Below are positions 9,425-20,400 of a stretch of DNA of 41,593 bases, in pieces. The notes below the pieces were generated by a model. The model was not told the origin of the DNA, made no database searches, and saw only the letters and a list, made by a program, of their open reading frames with translations. The translations under genes and the position numbers were made by a program. Within the stretch, counting starts at the first letter, position 1; each line of letters begins with the position of its first letter. The stretch comes from Prevotellaceae bacterium (GTDB lineage: Bacteria; Bacteroidota; Bacteroidia; Bacteroidales; UBA932): NCBI GenBank assembly GCA_031277925.1, contig JAITLJ010000153.1, positions 1 through 41,593 of the forward strand, given 5' to 3'.

Positions 9425-11110
9425 ATGAAGAATAAATTAACATTTGCCGCTACTCTCATACTCGTTTTAGGTATGATGTCATGCAGTAGCCCTCTAAAAA
9501 TGAAAAAAGCAGCAAAAGATGTAAATGTTGCTTGTGTTCCAACACAATTGGAGATTAAAGGAAATGTGATTGAAGCAGAATGGACTGCAACGTTTCCCGA
9601 AAAGTATTTTAATAAAAAAGCAGGTCTGCAATTGTTGCCCGTACTTGTTTATCAAGGTGGCGAAGTTGCCGGTACAGTAAAAAGATTACAAGGAGAGAAA
9701 GTCTATGACAACTACGAAGTAATCAAAAACACAGGCGGAAAAACAAATCAAAAATTAAAATTTGATTATGTTCCCGGAATGGAAAAATGTCATTTGGAAT
9801 TACGTGCAAAATTATTATATAAAAATAAAGAATATGATTTTGACGAACCATATCCATTGGCAGATGGCGCTGTTTCAACAGCATTACTTGTTGACAGAAG
9901 TGGAGTAGTAGAATTACAAAAAGATAACTATAAAAAATTCACTTACAGTCAAAAAGAGGCACAAATAAAATACGACTGGAATAAATCGAATGTGAAAAAA
10001 GACCAGTTGAACAAAGATGACATAAAAGAATTGAAAGCCTTTGTCGATAACGCTGTTGCCGATGGCAATAAAGTCGAATATCAGGGAATGGAAATATCGG
10101 CTTATGCATCACCCGAAGGTAAACTCGAACGCAACGAAACATTATCAACGGAAAGAGGAAAAACAGCAAACGACGCATTTGCTAAATTATACTCGAAAAA
10201 AGAAACACAACCATCAGGAAATATCGAAATGAAATACACAGCCGAAGACTGGGAAGGTTTCCAACGATTGGTTTCTGCATCAAATATTGATGATAAAGAG
10301 TTGATTTTGCGAGTATTGTCGATGTATCAAGATCCTGTTGTTCGCGAAAAAGAAATCAGAAATATGTCAAAAGTTTTCTCTGTACTCGAAGAAAAAGTTT
10401 TACCGGAATTACGGCGTTCGGTTTTAACAGCAAAAGTTAAAGTAAACAACTATAGCGACGAAGAACTTCTCGCTCTTGTTGGTACACAGGGAATTGACAA
10501 TCTTGATGCCGATGCGCTTTTATATGCCGCAACTTTGTTGAAAGATGATGATTATGAAACAAAATCCCAAATTTATAAAAAAGCAGCAGACAAATACGAA
10601 GACGACCGCGCAATTAACAATTACGCCGCCATGCTTCTGAAACAGGGAAAAATCGACGAAGCAAAAAAAGTACTGGATGCCGTAAGTAAAAAGAACAGTG
10701 AAATTCTTAATAATCTCGGCATTGCCCAATTGTGCAGCGGAAATGCAACAGATGCAGCAAAATCGTTTTCACAGGCCAATTCAACATCTGCAAAACAAAA
10801 TCTTGCCGCCATATCCATAATCAATGGCGATTATACATCGGCAGCAACAACGCTGGAAGGAACAAACCTGTTCAATGAAGCGCTGGCAAAATATTTGAAC
10901 AACAATTTGAACGGAGCAAAAAGCGTTTTGGAAAAAGTAAAAGATACAACAGGAAAAGCATCTTACCTTAAAGCCGTAATTGCTGCAAAAGAAGGAAATA
11001 CAAGCAATATAACAAATTACCTTTCAGATGCATTTGCAAAAGACGCAACATTAAAAGCAAAAGCACAAAATGATATATCATTTGAAAAAGTTAAAAATCT
11101 TATTCCATAA
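9425..11110 (+). CDS. Outer-membrane-associated TPR lipoprotein, Bacteroidota conserved type
   Basis: 561 aa; lipobox-like LGMMSCSS; ISAYASPEG OmpA-like region; C-terminal TPR-like repeats. Confidence 0.7.
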   Translation: MKNKLTFAATLILVLGMMSCSSPLKMKKAAKDVNVACVPTQLEIKGNVIEAEWTATFPEKYFNKKAGLQLLPVLVYQGGEVAGTVKRLQGEKVYDNYEVIKNTGGKTNQKLKFDYVPGMEKCHLELRAKLLYKNKEYDFDEPYPLADGAVSTALLVDRSGVVELQKDNYKKFTYSQKEAQIKYDWNKSNVKKDQLNKDDIKELKAFVDNAVADGNKVEYQGMEISAYASPEGKLERNETLSTERGKTANDAFAKLYSKKETQPSGNIEMKYTAEDWEGFQRLVSASNIDDKELILRVLSMYQDPVVREKEIRNMSKVFSVLEEKVLPELRRSVLTAKVKVNNYSDEELLALVGTQGIDNLDADALLYAATLLKDDDYETKSQIYKKAADKYEDDRAINNYAAMLLKQGKIDEAKKVLDAVSKKNSEILNNLGIAQLCSGNATDAAKSFSQANSTSAKQNLAAISIINGDYTSAATTLEGTNLFNEALAKYLNNNLNGAKSVLEKVKDTTGKASYLKAVIAAKEGNTSNITNYLSDAFAKDATLKAKAQNDISFEKVKNLIP

Positions 11111-11138
11111 AACGGGATAAAATCCGAGCACAAACGAA

Positions 11139-11172
11139 GAGATTGCCTCAAAAAAAGGTAATCTCTTTTTTT
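11139..11172 (+). terminator. Rho-independent terminator of the TPR lipoprotein gene
   Basis: agagattgcct-caaaaaa-aggtaatctct stem-loop followed by a T run. Confidence 0.75.
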
Positions 11173-11434
11173 ATATAGTCGCTCCTTAAAAACTGTGAAA
11201 ATAGTCGCTCCTTACGAATAAAAAAAGGACAAAGCTAAAACATTAAAAATTTCGGACAATTATTTCTTTCTGTTAATTTTGTATCAAGACAAAAGAAGAT
11301 AAAGAAAAAAGTTTATATTTTGCCGAATTTTTGCCTGTCTCTATATAAAACTCGGTATTTTTATTCGATAATTTATGCTTACAATTTATTAATAATGAAC
11401 CGTTTCAACCCTTTTTAAGGAGCGACTATATAAA
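11170..11434. repeat. Element A copy 1: interspersed non-coding repeat bounded by a perfect 21-bp inverted repeat
   Basis: tttatatagtcgctccttaaa (11170-11190) is the exact reverse complement of tttaaggagcgactatataaa (11414-11434). The interior matches copies at ~15545 and ~25056 on the opposite strand. Confidence 0.85.
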
Positions 11435-11444
11435 TGAAATCCTG

Positions 11445-12188
11445 TTAATAAAATTCAGGGGCAATTTTTTTATGTCCGTCAGTAATCAATTTTTGCACTT
11501 TAAGCGTCATATCCTTTATGCTTGTTGATTCTATTTCCACAACCGAAATTTCAGGGAGAATTTTAATATGAAATTTATGTTTTGTTTTTAATAAAATTCC
11601 GGTTTTCGGCAAAACGGCAAAAGCGCCATCCAATACTACCGGAAGTATTGGCGTTTTGGTTTGTTTTGCAAGCAAAAATGCGCCTTCTTTAAACCGTTGA
11701 ACCTGTCCATTCTTTGTGCGAGTTCCTTCGGGAAACATTGCAATACTTGCTCCGCATTCAAGCCATTTTTTGCTTTTGCTCAACATTTTTTTTGCACTGT
11801 CGCTTCTGCCGCGTTTAATCAAAATATCTCCGTGAATATAAAGCATTTGACCAATAATTGGAAGTGATAAAACTTCACGTTTCGAAATCCATTTAAATAC
11901 ACATGGAACATAATACATTAAGCCTATATCTATAAGCGACTGATGATTGGAAACAATGATGTACGATTTGTTTTTATCAACTAATTCTTTGCCTGTGGAT
12001 ATGATTTTCCAAAATGGATTGATATGGACAAAACATTGATTAGTCCACCATTTCGATAACTTATGCACTATAAATCGCCGTCTATCGAAAGGATAAAAAA
12101 TGATAAGAGCAATTGCCGACAAAATCAAAAATATTATTGATAAAACAATAAAATATAAATAGACTGTTATGTTGTATATTATTTTCAT
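11445..12188 (-). CDS. 1-acyl-sn-glycerol-3-phosphate acyltransferase family protein (PlsC-like)
   Basis: 247 aa; acyltransferase motifs NHQSLID and FPEGTRTKNG. Confidence 0.9.
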   Translation of the reverse strand: MKIIYNITVYLYFIVLSIIFLILSAIALIIFYPFDRRRFIVHKLSKWWTNQCFVHINPFWKIISTGKELVDKNKSYIIVSNHQSLIDIGLMYYVPCVFKWISKREVLSLPIIGQMLYIHGDILIKRGRSDSAKKMLSKSKKWLECGASIAMFPEGTRTKNGQVQRFKEGAFLLAKQTKTPILPVVLDGAFAVLPKTGILLKTKHKFHIKILPEISVVEIESTSIKDMTLKVQKLITDGHKKIAPEFY

Positions 12189-12303
12189 ATAAAAACTGAT
12201 TTTTATTTATGTTTAAATATTATTATTTTATTCATTCGGTTCTTGTTAAAATACAATATAATAAATACAGAACCAAACTTAACAGATAGGATAAAATTAT
12301 ATT

Positions 12304-13584
12304 TTACCACGCAAACAATGGAAAATCAATCATCATTTTATTTACTCGTGTGCGAACGTCTGTTATAATTTTATCATCTTCCGGCGCAGAAAGTACGCAG
12401 TCGATAAAATCAACTATAACAGGAATATGTTCATCTTTCAAGCCTCGCGTTGTTATAGCCGGCGTTCCTATGCGTAAACCGGAAGTTTGAAATGCCGAAC
12501 GGCTGTCAAATGGAACCATATTTTTATTCACCGTAATGTCTGCAGACACTAAAGCTTTTTCGGCAACTTTTCCGCTAAGCCCAGGAAACTTTGTTCGCAA
12601 ATCTATCAGCATCGAATGATTATCAGTTCCGCCCGAAATAATGTTGTATCCTTTATTAATAAATGCTTTTGCCATAATATCTGCATTTTTCTTTACCTGC
12701 GTCTGATATATTTTATATTCGGGCAAAAGAGCTTCGCCAAAAGATACGGCTTTTGCTGCAATAACATGTTCGAGCGGTCCGCCCTGTATTCCGGGAAATA
12801 CTGCAGAATTTAATAATTGCGACATCATTTTTGTTGTGCCTTTGGGCGTTTTCAATCCCCATGGATTTTCAAAATCTTTTCCCATAAGAATAATTCCGCC
12901 ACGCGGTCCGCGCAAAGTTTTATGTGTTGTAGATGTTACAATGTGAGCGTATTTCAAAGGATTATCCAGTAATCCTGCGGCAATCAATCCAGCCGGGTGC
13001 GCCATGTCGATCATTAAAACAGCATTTATTTTATCTGCAATTTCACGCATTCGTTTATAATTCCATTCGCGCGAATAGGCAGATGCGCCGCCTACAATCA
13101 TTTTAGGTTTGTGTTCGAGTGCAAGGCGTTCCATCATATCATAATCAACTCGACCATTTTCGGGCGAAACGCCGTAAGCCACAGCATTATACCACAATCC
13201 CGACAAGTTTACAGGCGAGCCGTGAGAAAGATGTCCGCCGTGCGACAGGTCTAAACCGAGAAAAGTATCGCCGGGTTTGAGTATTGTCATAAAAACAGCC
13301 ATATTCGCCTGTGCGCCTGAATGTGGCTGAACATTAGCATATTCGGCATCGAAAATTTTGCATAATCTGTCAATGGCAAGTTGTTCGGTTTGGTCAACAA
13401 CTTCGCATCCGCCGTAATATCTTGCGCCCGGATAACCTTCGGCATATTTATTGGTAAGTACCGAACCCATGGCTTCGAGTACCTGTGCGCTCACAAAATT
13501 CTCGGAAGCAATAAGTTCTATGCCATGTGTCTGACGATCTTTCTCTTTAGCGATCAAGTCAAAAATCTGTATATCTCTTTTCAT
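12304..13584 (-). CDS. glyA: Serine hydroxymethyltransferase
   Basis: 426 aa; [44 protein letters not shown]. Confidence 0.97.
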   Translation of the reverse strand: MKRDIQIFDLIAKEKDRQTHGIELIASENFVSAQVLEAMGSVLTNKYAEGYPGARYYGGCEVVDQTEQLAIDRLCKIFDAEYANVQPHSGAQANMAVFMTILKPGDTFLGLDLSHGGHLSHGSPVNLSGLWYNAVAYGVSPENGRVDYDMMERLALEHKPKMIVGGASAYSREWNYKRMREIADKINAVLMIDMAHPAGLIAAGLLDNPLKYAHIVTSTTHKTLRGPRGGIILMGKDFENPWGLKTPKGTTKMMSQLLNSAVFPGIQGGPLEHVIAAKAVSFGEALLPEYKIYQTQVKKNADIMAKAFINKGYNIISGGTDNHSMLIDLRTKFPGLSGKVAEKALVSADITVNKNMVPFDSRSAFQTSGLRIGTPAITTRGLKDEHIPVIVDFIDCVLSAPEDDKIITDVRTRVNKMMIDFPLFAW

Positions 13585-13619
13585 TTTTTTAGTTTTTATA
13601 ATAAATTCTATTATTTTTA

Positions 13620-13627
13620 CAAAGGTA
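13620..13627 (-). promoter_or_regulatory. Candidate Bacteroidota -7 element (TACCTTTG) for glyA
   Basis: Reverse complement of caaaggta, ~36 bp upstream of the glyA start; matches TAnnTTTG. Confidence 0.5.
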
Positions 13628-13802
13628 ATAAAAATATCACAACTTTTTCGTTAAGATAATATTCAAATTCAAAATTCAGATAAACAGTTATTTATTATGA
13701 ATAAGATTTATATTCAAATAAGAAAACAGCAAAAAGTGGCAATTTTGCCTATAATTATCTGTTAATCAAATATTAATCGGTGATTAAATAAATATATTAT
13801 TA

Positions 13803-14468
13803 TTATGCATCTACAAAATACCTGATAATTTCAAAAAGTTTGCTGCTGTGTACAACATAACTTCCGTGATTTTCGCCTTCGACTATTTTAAGTTTACTGT
13901 TTTGAATTTGCGCTGCTATGTTTAGGGTGTGCTTTTCTTTTATCACATCTTGCTGTCCTGCCAAAACAAGCGTTGGCGTTTTTATTTGCTGCAATTCGCA
14001 ATCGCTGATATGCGGCTGAAATATCAGCATCTTTATTTTTTTGTTGCGCGTGAAAAAATATATTATTTTAAACAGCAGCATCCATTTACTTTTCAATCCT
14101 TGCGGTGTTACGTTTGCGCCGCTTATAATCAGTTTGTCCAATAAATCAGGATGTTGCGCAGCGATGATGATGCCTGCAATTCCTCCGTCGCTGAAGCCGT
14201 AAAAAACAGGTTTTACAAGCTCAAGTTGTTTTATAAATTCAACCAAATCGTCGGCAATATCCTGATAATTATATTCGTTGACCTTAGCGCTGTTTCCGTG
14301 TCCGCGCGTATCAATTGCATATACGCAAAATTTTTGGCTCAACAAATCAATTATTTTATCAAATATTTCATGACTTTCGCCGTTGCCGTGAGTTAAAATA
14401 AAAGGTTGTCCGCTGCCTGTTTTTTTGTAAAATAAATCAACGCCGTTAACATGTATTTTCATAATCAA
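13803..14468 (-). CDS. Alpha/beta hydrolase
   Basis: 221 aa; LTHGNGES, nucleophile elbow GFSDGG, terminal EGENHGSYV. Confidence 0.85.
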   Translation of the reverse strand: MIMKIHVNGVDLFYKKTGSGQPFILTHGNGESHEIFDKIIDLLSQKFCVYAIDTRGHGNSAKVNEYNYQDIADDLVEFIKQLELVKPVFYGFSDGGIAGIIIAAQHPDLLDKLIISGANVTPQGLKSKWMLLFKIIYFFTRNKKIKMLIFQPHISDCELQQIKTPTLVLAGQQDVIKEKHTLNIAAQIQNSKLKIVEGENHGSYVVHSSKLFEIIRYFVDA

Positions 14469-15374
14469 TTATTTTATCTTCATCATGTCGAAACCGCGTC
14501 CGTAAACGCCCGTAACATTTGATTCCGATATAAACGCATCTTTGTCTATACTGTTTATTATTTGATGAATTTGTTTCATATCTTTTTTTCGTACAATTAC
14601 AATAAGCACATTGCCTTCTTTTTTTGAATACCAGCCAATTGAACGCAAAGCCGTAACGCCGCGCGATGCTTCATTATTGATTCTGTCGGCAATTTCTTCG
14701 TATTTTGATGAAATTATAAGTATCTGCACCGATTGTTTTGAGCCGGAAAGCAACAAATCAACCGAATACGAAAATACTGCCATTGTTACATATCCGTAAA
14801 CTATTGTTCTGAAATCAAAATTGATAAAAAAAGACGAACCTATAATAATCAAATCGGCATAAAGGAAAACTTTTCCGGGCGAGATATTTCGATATTTATT
14901 AACTATCATTGCCACAATGTCGGTGCCGCCGGCGCTTCCTCCGTTTTGAAAGGTAATTGCAATTCCGAATCCGCTGATAATTCCGCCAAGTATGGCGCAA
15001 ATCAGTTTATCGCTTTCTTTGAACGAACTTGTGATAAATTCAGGTTCGGGCAGAACGGCAAGCATGATAAATGTAAATGCAATTCCGTAAATCGTTTTTA
15101 CTCCAAAACTGTTTCCAAGTATCTTGAAACCAATTATCAGCAAGATAGAATTTAAAATAAAAAAAGAATAACTTACAGGAATAAATTCACCCGAAAGATA
15201 ATATACAACAGTTGCTATGCCGGTTGCTCCTCCGCCTACAATTTCGTTGGGAATGAGAAAGGCAACCCAAGCCAATACATACAAAAACAAACCTGTCGTA
15301 ATTCCGATATATGAACGAAGTTCTTTGAAAATTCTACTTTTTGATGCAATCATAATGTCAATAATTTTATGCAA
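14469..15374 (-). CDS. YitT family membrane protein (DUF161 plus C-terminal DUF2179-like domain)
   Basis: 301 aa; multi-TM; GGATGIATVVYYLSG, FQNGGSAGGTDIVAMIVNKY, C-terminal GVYGRGFDMMKIK. Confidence 0.85.
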   Translation of the reverse strand: MHKIIDIMIASKSRIFKELRSYIGITTGLFLYVLAWVAFLIPNEIVGGGATGIATVVYYLSGEFIPVSYSFFILNSILLIIGFKILGNSFGVKTIYGIAFTFIMLAVLPEPEFITSSFKESDKLICAILGGIISGFGIAITFQNGGSAGGTDIVAMIVNKYRNISPGKVFLYADLIIIGSSFFINFDFRTIVYGYVTMAVFSYSVDLLLSGSKQSVQILIISSKYEEIADRINNEASRGVTALRSIGWYSKKEGNVLIVIVRKKDMKQIHQIINSIDKDAFISESNVTGVYGRGFDMMKIK

Positions 15375-15544
15375 AATTATATTTTTTGCACAAAAATATT
15401 ATTATTTCACCAATATTTCCGCATTTTTTTATTTCCGCATATTATTTTCCATAAATTATCAAATAAAAAATCTGCAAATAACTTTATGATAAAAGTCTGT
15501 AAAACACCACTGTTGTCCGATTAAAAAAAATCCGTTTCGATATA

Positions 15545-15810
15545 CACAGTCGCTCTTTAATAAATATTGAAACTGTTTATTATTAATGAGTTATGTGGCA
15601 AATTATCGAATAAAAATACCGTGTTTAATATAGATACAGGCAAAAATTTGGCAAAATACGAACAATTTTTTCTTTATCTTCTTTTGTCTTGATGCAAATT
15701 AACAGAAAGAAAAGATGTTCCGTTAGAGGCAGTTTTTTTCATCTTTGCACTAAATAACTGTCAGAAATTTTAATGTTTTATTATTGTCATTTTTTTATTC
15801 GTAAGGATAT
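15545..15810. repeat. Element A copy 2 (long form)
   Basis: cagtcgctctttaataaatattgaaact...aattatcgaataaaaataccgtgttt...cttttgtcttgatgcaaattaacagaaagaaaa...ttttttattcgtaagga. Same order as copy 3, with ~40-50 bp extra in the interior. Confidence 0.8.
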
Positions 15811-15951
15811 CATCGCAAACAAGGTCAGTTTGCAGCCGAAATAATGCCTTTTTTTGCAGAAAAATACCCGAAAATCGGTTGAATTTTCTGTGCTGCACAA
15901 ATATTAGAGCGTTTTGTTCTATTTTGATTTTCGTTTCAGTCTTTATTACAG

Positions 15952-16046
15952 TAATATCAAAGCGCTATCAAAACAGACTAAAAAATAATGGTATTTTATT
16001 GATATTCAATCTGTATAAATTACAGTTTGATGGCGTTTTGGTATAA
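15952..16046. repeat. Element B copy 1 (uninterrupted)
   Basis: taatatcaaagcgctatcaaaacagac...tattgatattcaatctgtataaattacagtttgatggcgttttggtataa; matches B2 and B3. Confidence 0.75.
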
Positions 16047-16543
16047 GTTATCTTGCGCCGCTTTTCAAACAGGTTGCCTGCTTACATTTTTTGAGTTTTT
16101 GCACAAAAAATTAAAACATTTTGTAAGTTAACCATTAAAGTTTTCTTTGGCGGGATTCGTTTTTGTGGCATTATTTTATATATTTTGACACTATAAAATT
16201 GCTTGTTTTTCTTATTTTCATTTCACAATTTTAAACTGTTCACAGTACAAAAATCAAACGTAAAGGCAGGATATTTCAAGGATTTTTCAAAATAATTACA
16301 ATTATAATATATTAATATCCAAATTATTACATAAATAAAATACAGTTTTTGCTATATAGTGAATGTTTATTCATATAAAGAAACTTCATGTCTAAATTTG
16401 CAAAACGCATAGTTGCATTTTCATGTTGAATCATCAGCACATTACGATTTAAAACAAATTTTAAATTCCACACTGTATTTGTTATATTAATTTTATACTT
16501 TTGCGAAAATTTTAGTAACATCACAAACATAAATTATTATTAT

Positions 16544-17449
16544 ATGAAGAAATTATTGTTATTGTTTTTGCTGGTTGGACAATCTGTATTTGCACAGCAG
16601 ATTGAGATACAATCAACCAAATTGGTTAAATCGACGGAATCGGGCGATTTTTATTTTGCCCTGTTTAGTCCCAAAGGAACATATTTGCTCACATCTTCTG
16701 CAAATTATGCAGGATTAAGACAAATTATGTTGGCAACACAGGAAGTGAAAATTTTGACGCAGGAGCCGGGAGCCGGTTATGATGTCAAAATAAGCGCTGA
16801 TGAATCAACAATTTTGTTTAAGAAAACAGAATTTATAAAAAATTTGCGTTATACTTCTTTGTATCAATACTCGTTTACCGATAATAAAACGGTAAAAATA
16901 GAAAACGCTGTTCGCGAAAAACTGACTCCTGCATTTGCACAAAACAAACCTGTTTTTGTGAAAAATAAAAGTTTGATAAAAAGCGCAAATGTTATCGATT
17001 CAGAAATAACGCCATTCATTAACATTGAAGACAAAAAAATGGCGTTATACAAAGGAAACAGCAAAAAAATTCTTACGCCAAGCGGTGAGAATGAAAGTTA
17101 TTTTTGGGCAAGCGTATCGCCGGACGGCAAACATATTGTTTATACAACAGCCGCCAAAGGCACTTTTGTTTGCAATATCGATGGCTCAAATCCTGTATCG
17201 CAAGGCAAACTGAATGCTCCCGTATGGTTGAACAATCAATGGATTGTAGGTATGGACGACATTGACGATGGATCGGTTGTTTTGTCGTCTTCGCTTGTTG
17301 CTGCAACCATAGATGGAAAAGTACGTCAAATCTTGCCTGCGCCTTCGATTAAAATTGCCATGTATCCTGCGGCATCACCCGACGGAAAACAAATTGCGTT
17401 TAATACCGAAAAAGGCGAAATTTATTTAATGAACATCAACATAAAATAG
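16544..17449 (+). CDS. Secreted PD40/TolB-like beta-propeller protein
   Basis: 301 aa; signal peptide MKKLLLLFLLVGQSVFAQ; repeats such as ASVSPDGKHIVYTT and AASPDGKQIAFNTEKGEIYLM. Confidence 0.8.
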   Translation: MKKLLLLFLLVGQSVFAQQIEIQSTKLVKSTESGDFYFALFSPKGTYLLTSSANYAGLRQIMLATQEVKILTQEPGAGYDVKISADESTILFKKTEFIKNLRYTSLYQYSFTDNKTVKIENAVREKLTPAFAQNKPVFVKNKSLIKSANVIDSEITPFINIEDKKMALYKGNSKKILTPSGENESYFWASVSPDGKHIVYTTAAKGTFVCNIDGSNPVSQGKLNAPVWLNNQWIVGMDDIDDGSVVLSSSLVAATIDGKVRQILPAPSIKIAMYPAASPDGKQIAFNTEKGEIYLMNINIK

Positions 17450-17460
17450 GAGACCGGAGT

Positions 17461-20400
17461 ATGAAAAAACTCATATTATTATTTTTATTTGCATTTTTTG
17501 CAGGTAATGTCATATCACAAACCGATTTGACAGGTATAAAAATATACATCAATCCTGGACATGGAGGCTATGACAGCAACGATCGCAATGTACTTACAAT
17601 TCCGTTTGAATACGGCGATACGCTGGGTTTCTACGAATCAAAATCCAATTTATGGAAAGGTCTTTATCTGCGCGATTTGTTATTATCTCAAAATGCTACA
17701 GTTATGATGTCGCGCACGCTCAACAGAACGCAGGACGACAGAGTATTATCAACTATTGTTGCCGAAGCCAACGCTTTTGAACCTGACGGATTTTTATCTA
17801 TACACAGTAATGCAAACGAGTCGGCAGATAACAGTACAAATTATCTGTTGTTTTTATATTCAGGTACAGATGCTGCATCCATTACTCCCGGCACCAAAGA
17901 ATATGCTACGGCATGTTGGCCCTTTATGCTTGACAATCAACTGACATCTTGGAGTTCTACATCAGTGCGGATAAGAGGAGATTGCGATTTTTATGGCGGA
18001 TCATGTCCATATTTGGGCGTTTTAAAAAATTTGGTTTACAAAGCCTTTCTTTCAGAAGGATCGTTTCACGATTACAAACCTGAAACTCACAGGCTTTTGA
18101 ATCGGGATTACTGTAATCTTGAAGGATACAGATTTTTTCAGTTTTTTCACAGTTATTTTAATGCCGACATGCCGAATACAGGAACCATAGGAGGCTGGGT
18201 GAAAAGCGAGAACGAAAAAATGTCGCATGGGCGTTACAAATTCAGAGCAGGAAGCCCCGACCAGTGGAAACCATTGAACAATGCAACGGTAAAACTGTTT
18301 GATGCAACAGGAATCAATGAATTGCAAACATACATAACCGATACGGTGTATAACGGCATTTTTGCTTTCTACAACCTAACGCCCGGTAACTACAAATTGA
18401 AATTTGAAGCCACCGACTATATAACCGACACCGTTATCGATGTAACTGTTGAAGCAGGTAAAATAGCATACGCAAAAGTTCAACTGTACAATACAAATAT
18501 ACCTGTGCCGCGCGACTATGCAGATGATTATCCTGAACCTGTACAGCCAGGAGGAGTTGTTGCATTGAATAATTATGAATTTACTCAGGTAAACAATCAG
18601 CAACCTGCATGGTTGACCGATGCAACCAGCATCAAAAGGGCAATCTATCGCAACGACAAAATTTATGTGCTTACAACCGAACCGAAAATATATGTGTACA
18701 ATGCAATAAATTACGCATTTGTAAAGGAATTGGATTTAACCGGAATTTCGGGAGGAACACATTCAATAATCAGCGATATAGCATTTACTGCCGATAATTA
18801 TTTGCTTGCCTGCAACAAGGAAAACATTTCGTTGCCCGAAACAAGCGGACGCTATTTTAAGGTTTACACATGGAATGATGACAATTCTGCTCCGACTTTG
18901 CTTTTTGAAACACAAAATCAGGGAAGATGGACAACAGGAACAGTCGGAGAAACGTTTACGGCAAGCGGACCGCGCTGGAATGTGCGAATATATACCACAG
19001 CCGTAACAACAGGCTCATCAAAACAAATTCGCATAATGGCGCTCGAATATTGCGACACGATCCCTAATATCGGATATAAATTTATGCTGAATACAACAAA
19101 TTATACGGAAGCCTTATGGGGACAGCATCCTGTATTTACGATTTCACCTTCGGGCGACCGCGACCATATCTATCTTGACAGCGAAATACTGCTACCTCAT
19201 GAATATCAATTCGACTGGTCGAAACCCGATAGAGATTCACTGGTTCTTAAAGCCACATTTACAGAAAAATTTGGATATACAATCAACGCCATAGCTCGCG
19301 GAAGCGTTTATTTCCGTCATGCTCATCACATATTTTGGGCTACTCCTGTTTGCGAATCTTCGGCTGCTCAGGTAGGAGTTGTTTTGTTTGATGTTACAGA
19401 AGGATTGAATCAGGCGGTTAAAATATCGGAAAAATACCCAGATACAGGACTGGGCACAACATCTGCAACATATATGATGGCAGGAGCAAAAGTTGATAAT
19501 TATGATATTGAACTTTTAATTATGGCAAAAAATCAAGGTATTGCACGATACAGAACAACGCCCACTCCTGTACGCGCAAATATTTATGCATCCGAACTTA
19601 CATACAGCGGAAACAATAAATTTCAGTTCACTTTGAACGAAAATGCCGAATCTGTTGTCATAAATATTTATGACGAAAACTTTCTTAATGTTGCTTCGCA
19701 TAATGCAGGCGCACTGACGAAAGGCGTAAATATTGTAGAATATGACTTTGCTTCGTCATTGCTCAATGGAACATATTCGTGGGAAGTTACGGCAAAAGCA
19801 AGTTCGGTTGACAGACCCTCGTTAATTTCCGATAATTCATCGCAATTCCAATTTTATTCGCCGCGCGGCGTATCCATCGACAACAGTTTCAACAGTCCTT
19901 TCTTTGGACGAATATATGTATCCGAAGCTGCGGGCGGCACTGTGGCAGGCGGACGCACAACACAAAGAGGCATTTATATCCTTAATGCGGCTTGTGTTGA
20001 TACAACAAATCAGCAAAATACAAGTTATACCGGCGGAGTAACATGGCTTCCAACAGTTGAAACAGGCTATCAATATGGACCTTTGCACTTGCATGTAGCC
20101 TCAGACGGAAAAGTATATATTCCCGATTCGCATTATAACAATTCCGGCGTTTGGATAATGGATCCTGCAAATCCTTCGGCGGCGTTCATTCCCGTATTCG
20201 GAGGAACACGTAACAATGCAACAGGCGAAGTATCTGACGGAGGCACAGTGATACACAATCAAATTCCAAGTTGCTACGTGCTGGGAGAAGGAGCATCCAC
20301 GCAATTATTCATATTGAACAGAATAAGCAGTCCAGTTTCGGCTACAATAAACCGCTACGACATTGGCGAGTTGAGTTCGCCGTGGACAACTGCTCCGAGC

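Noticed and set aside
16327-16530. 67-aa minus ORF upstream of the PD40 gene
   Set aside because: Very AT-rich, overlaps the probable promoter region of the downstream gene, and has no motif.
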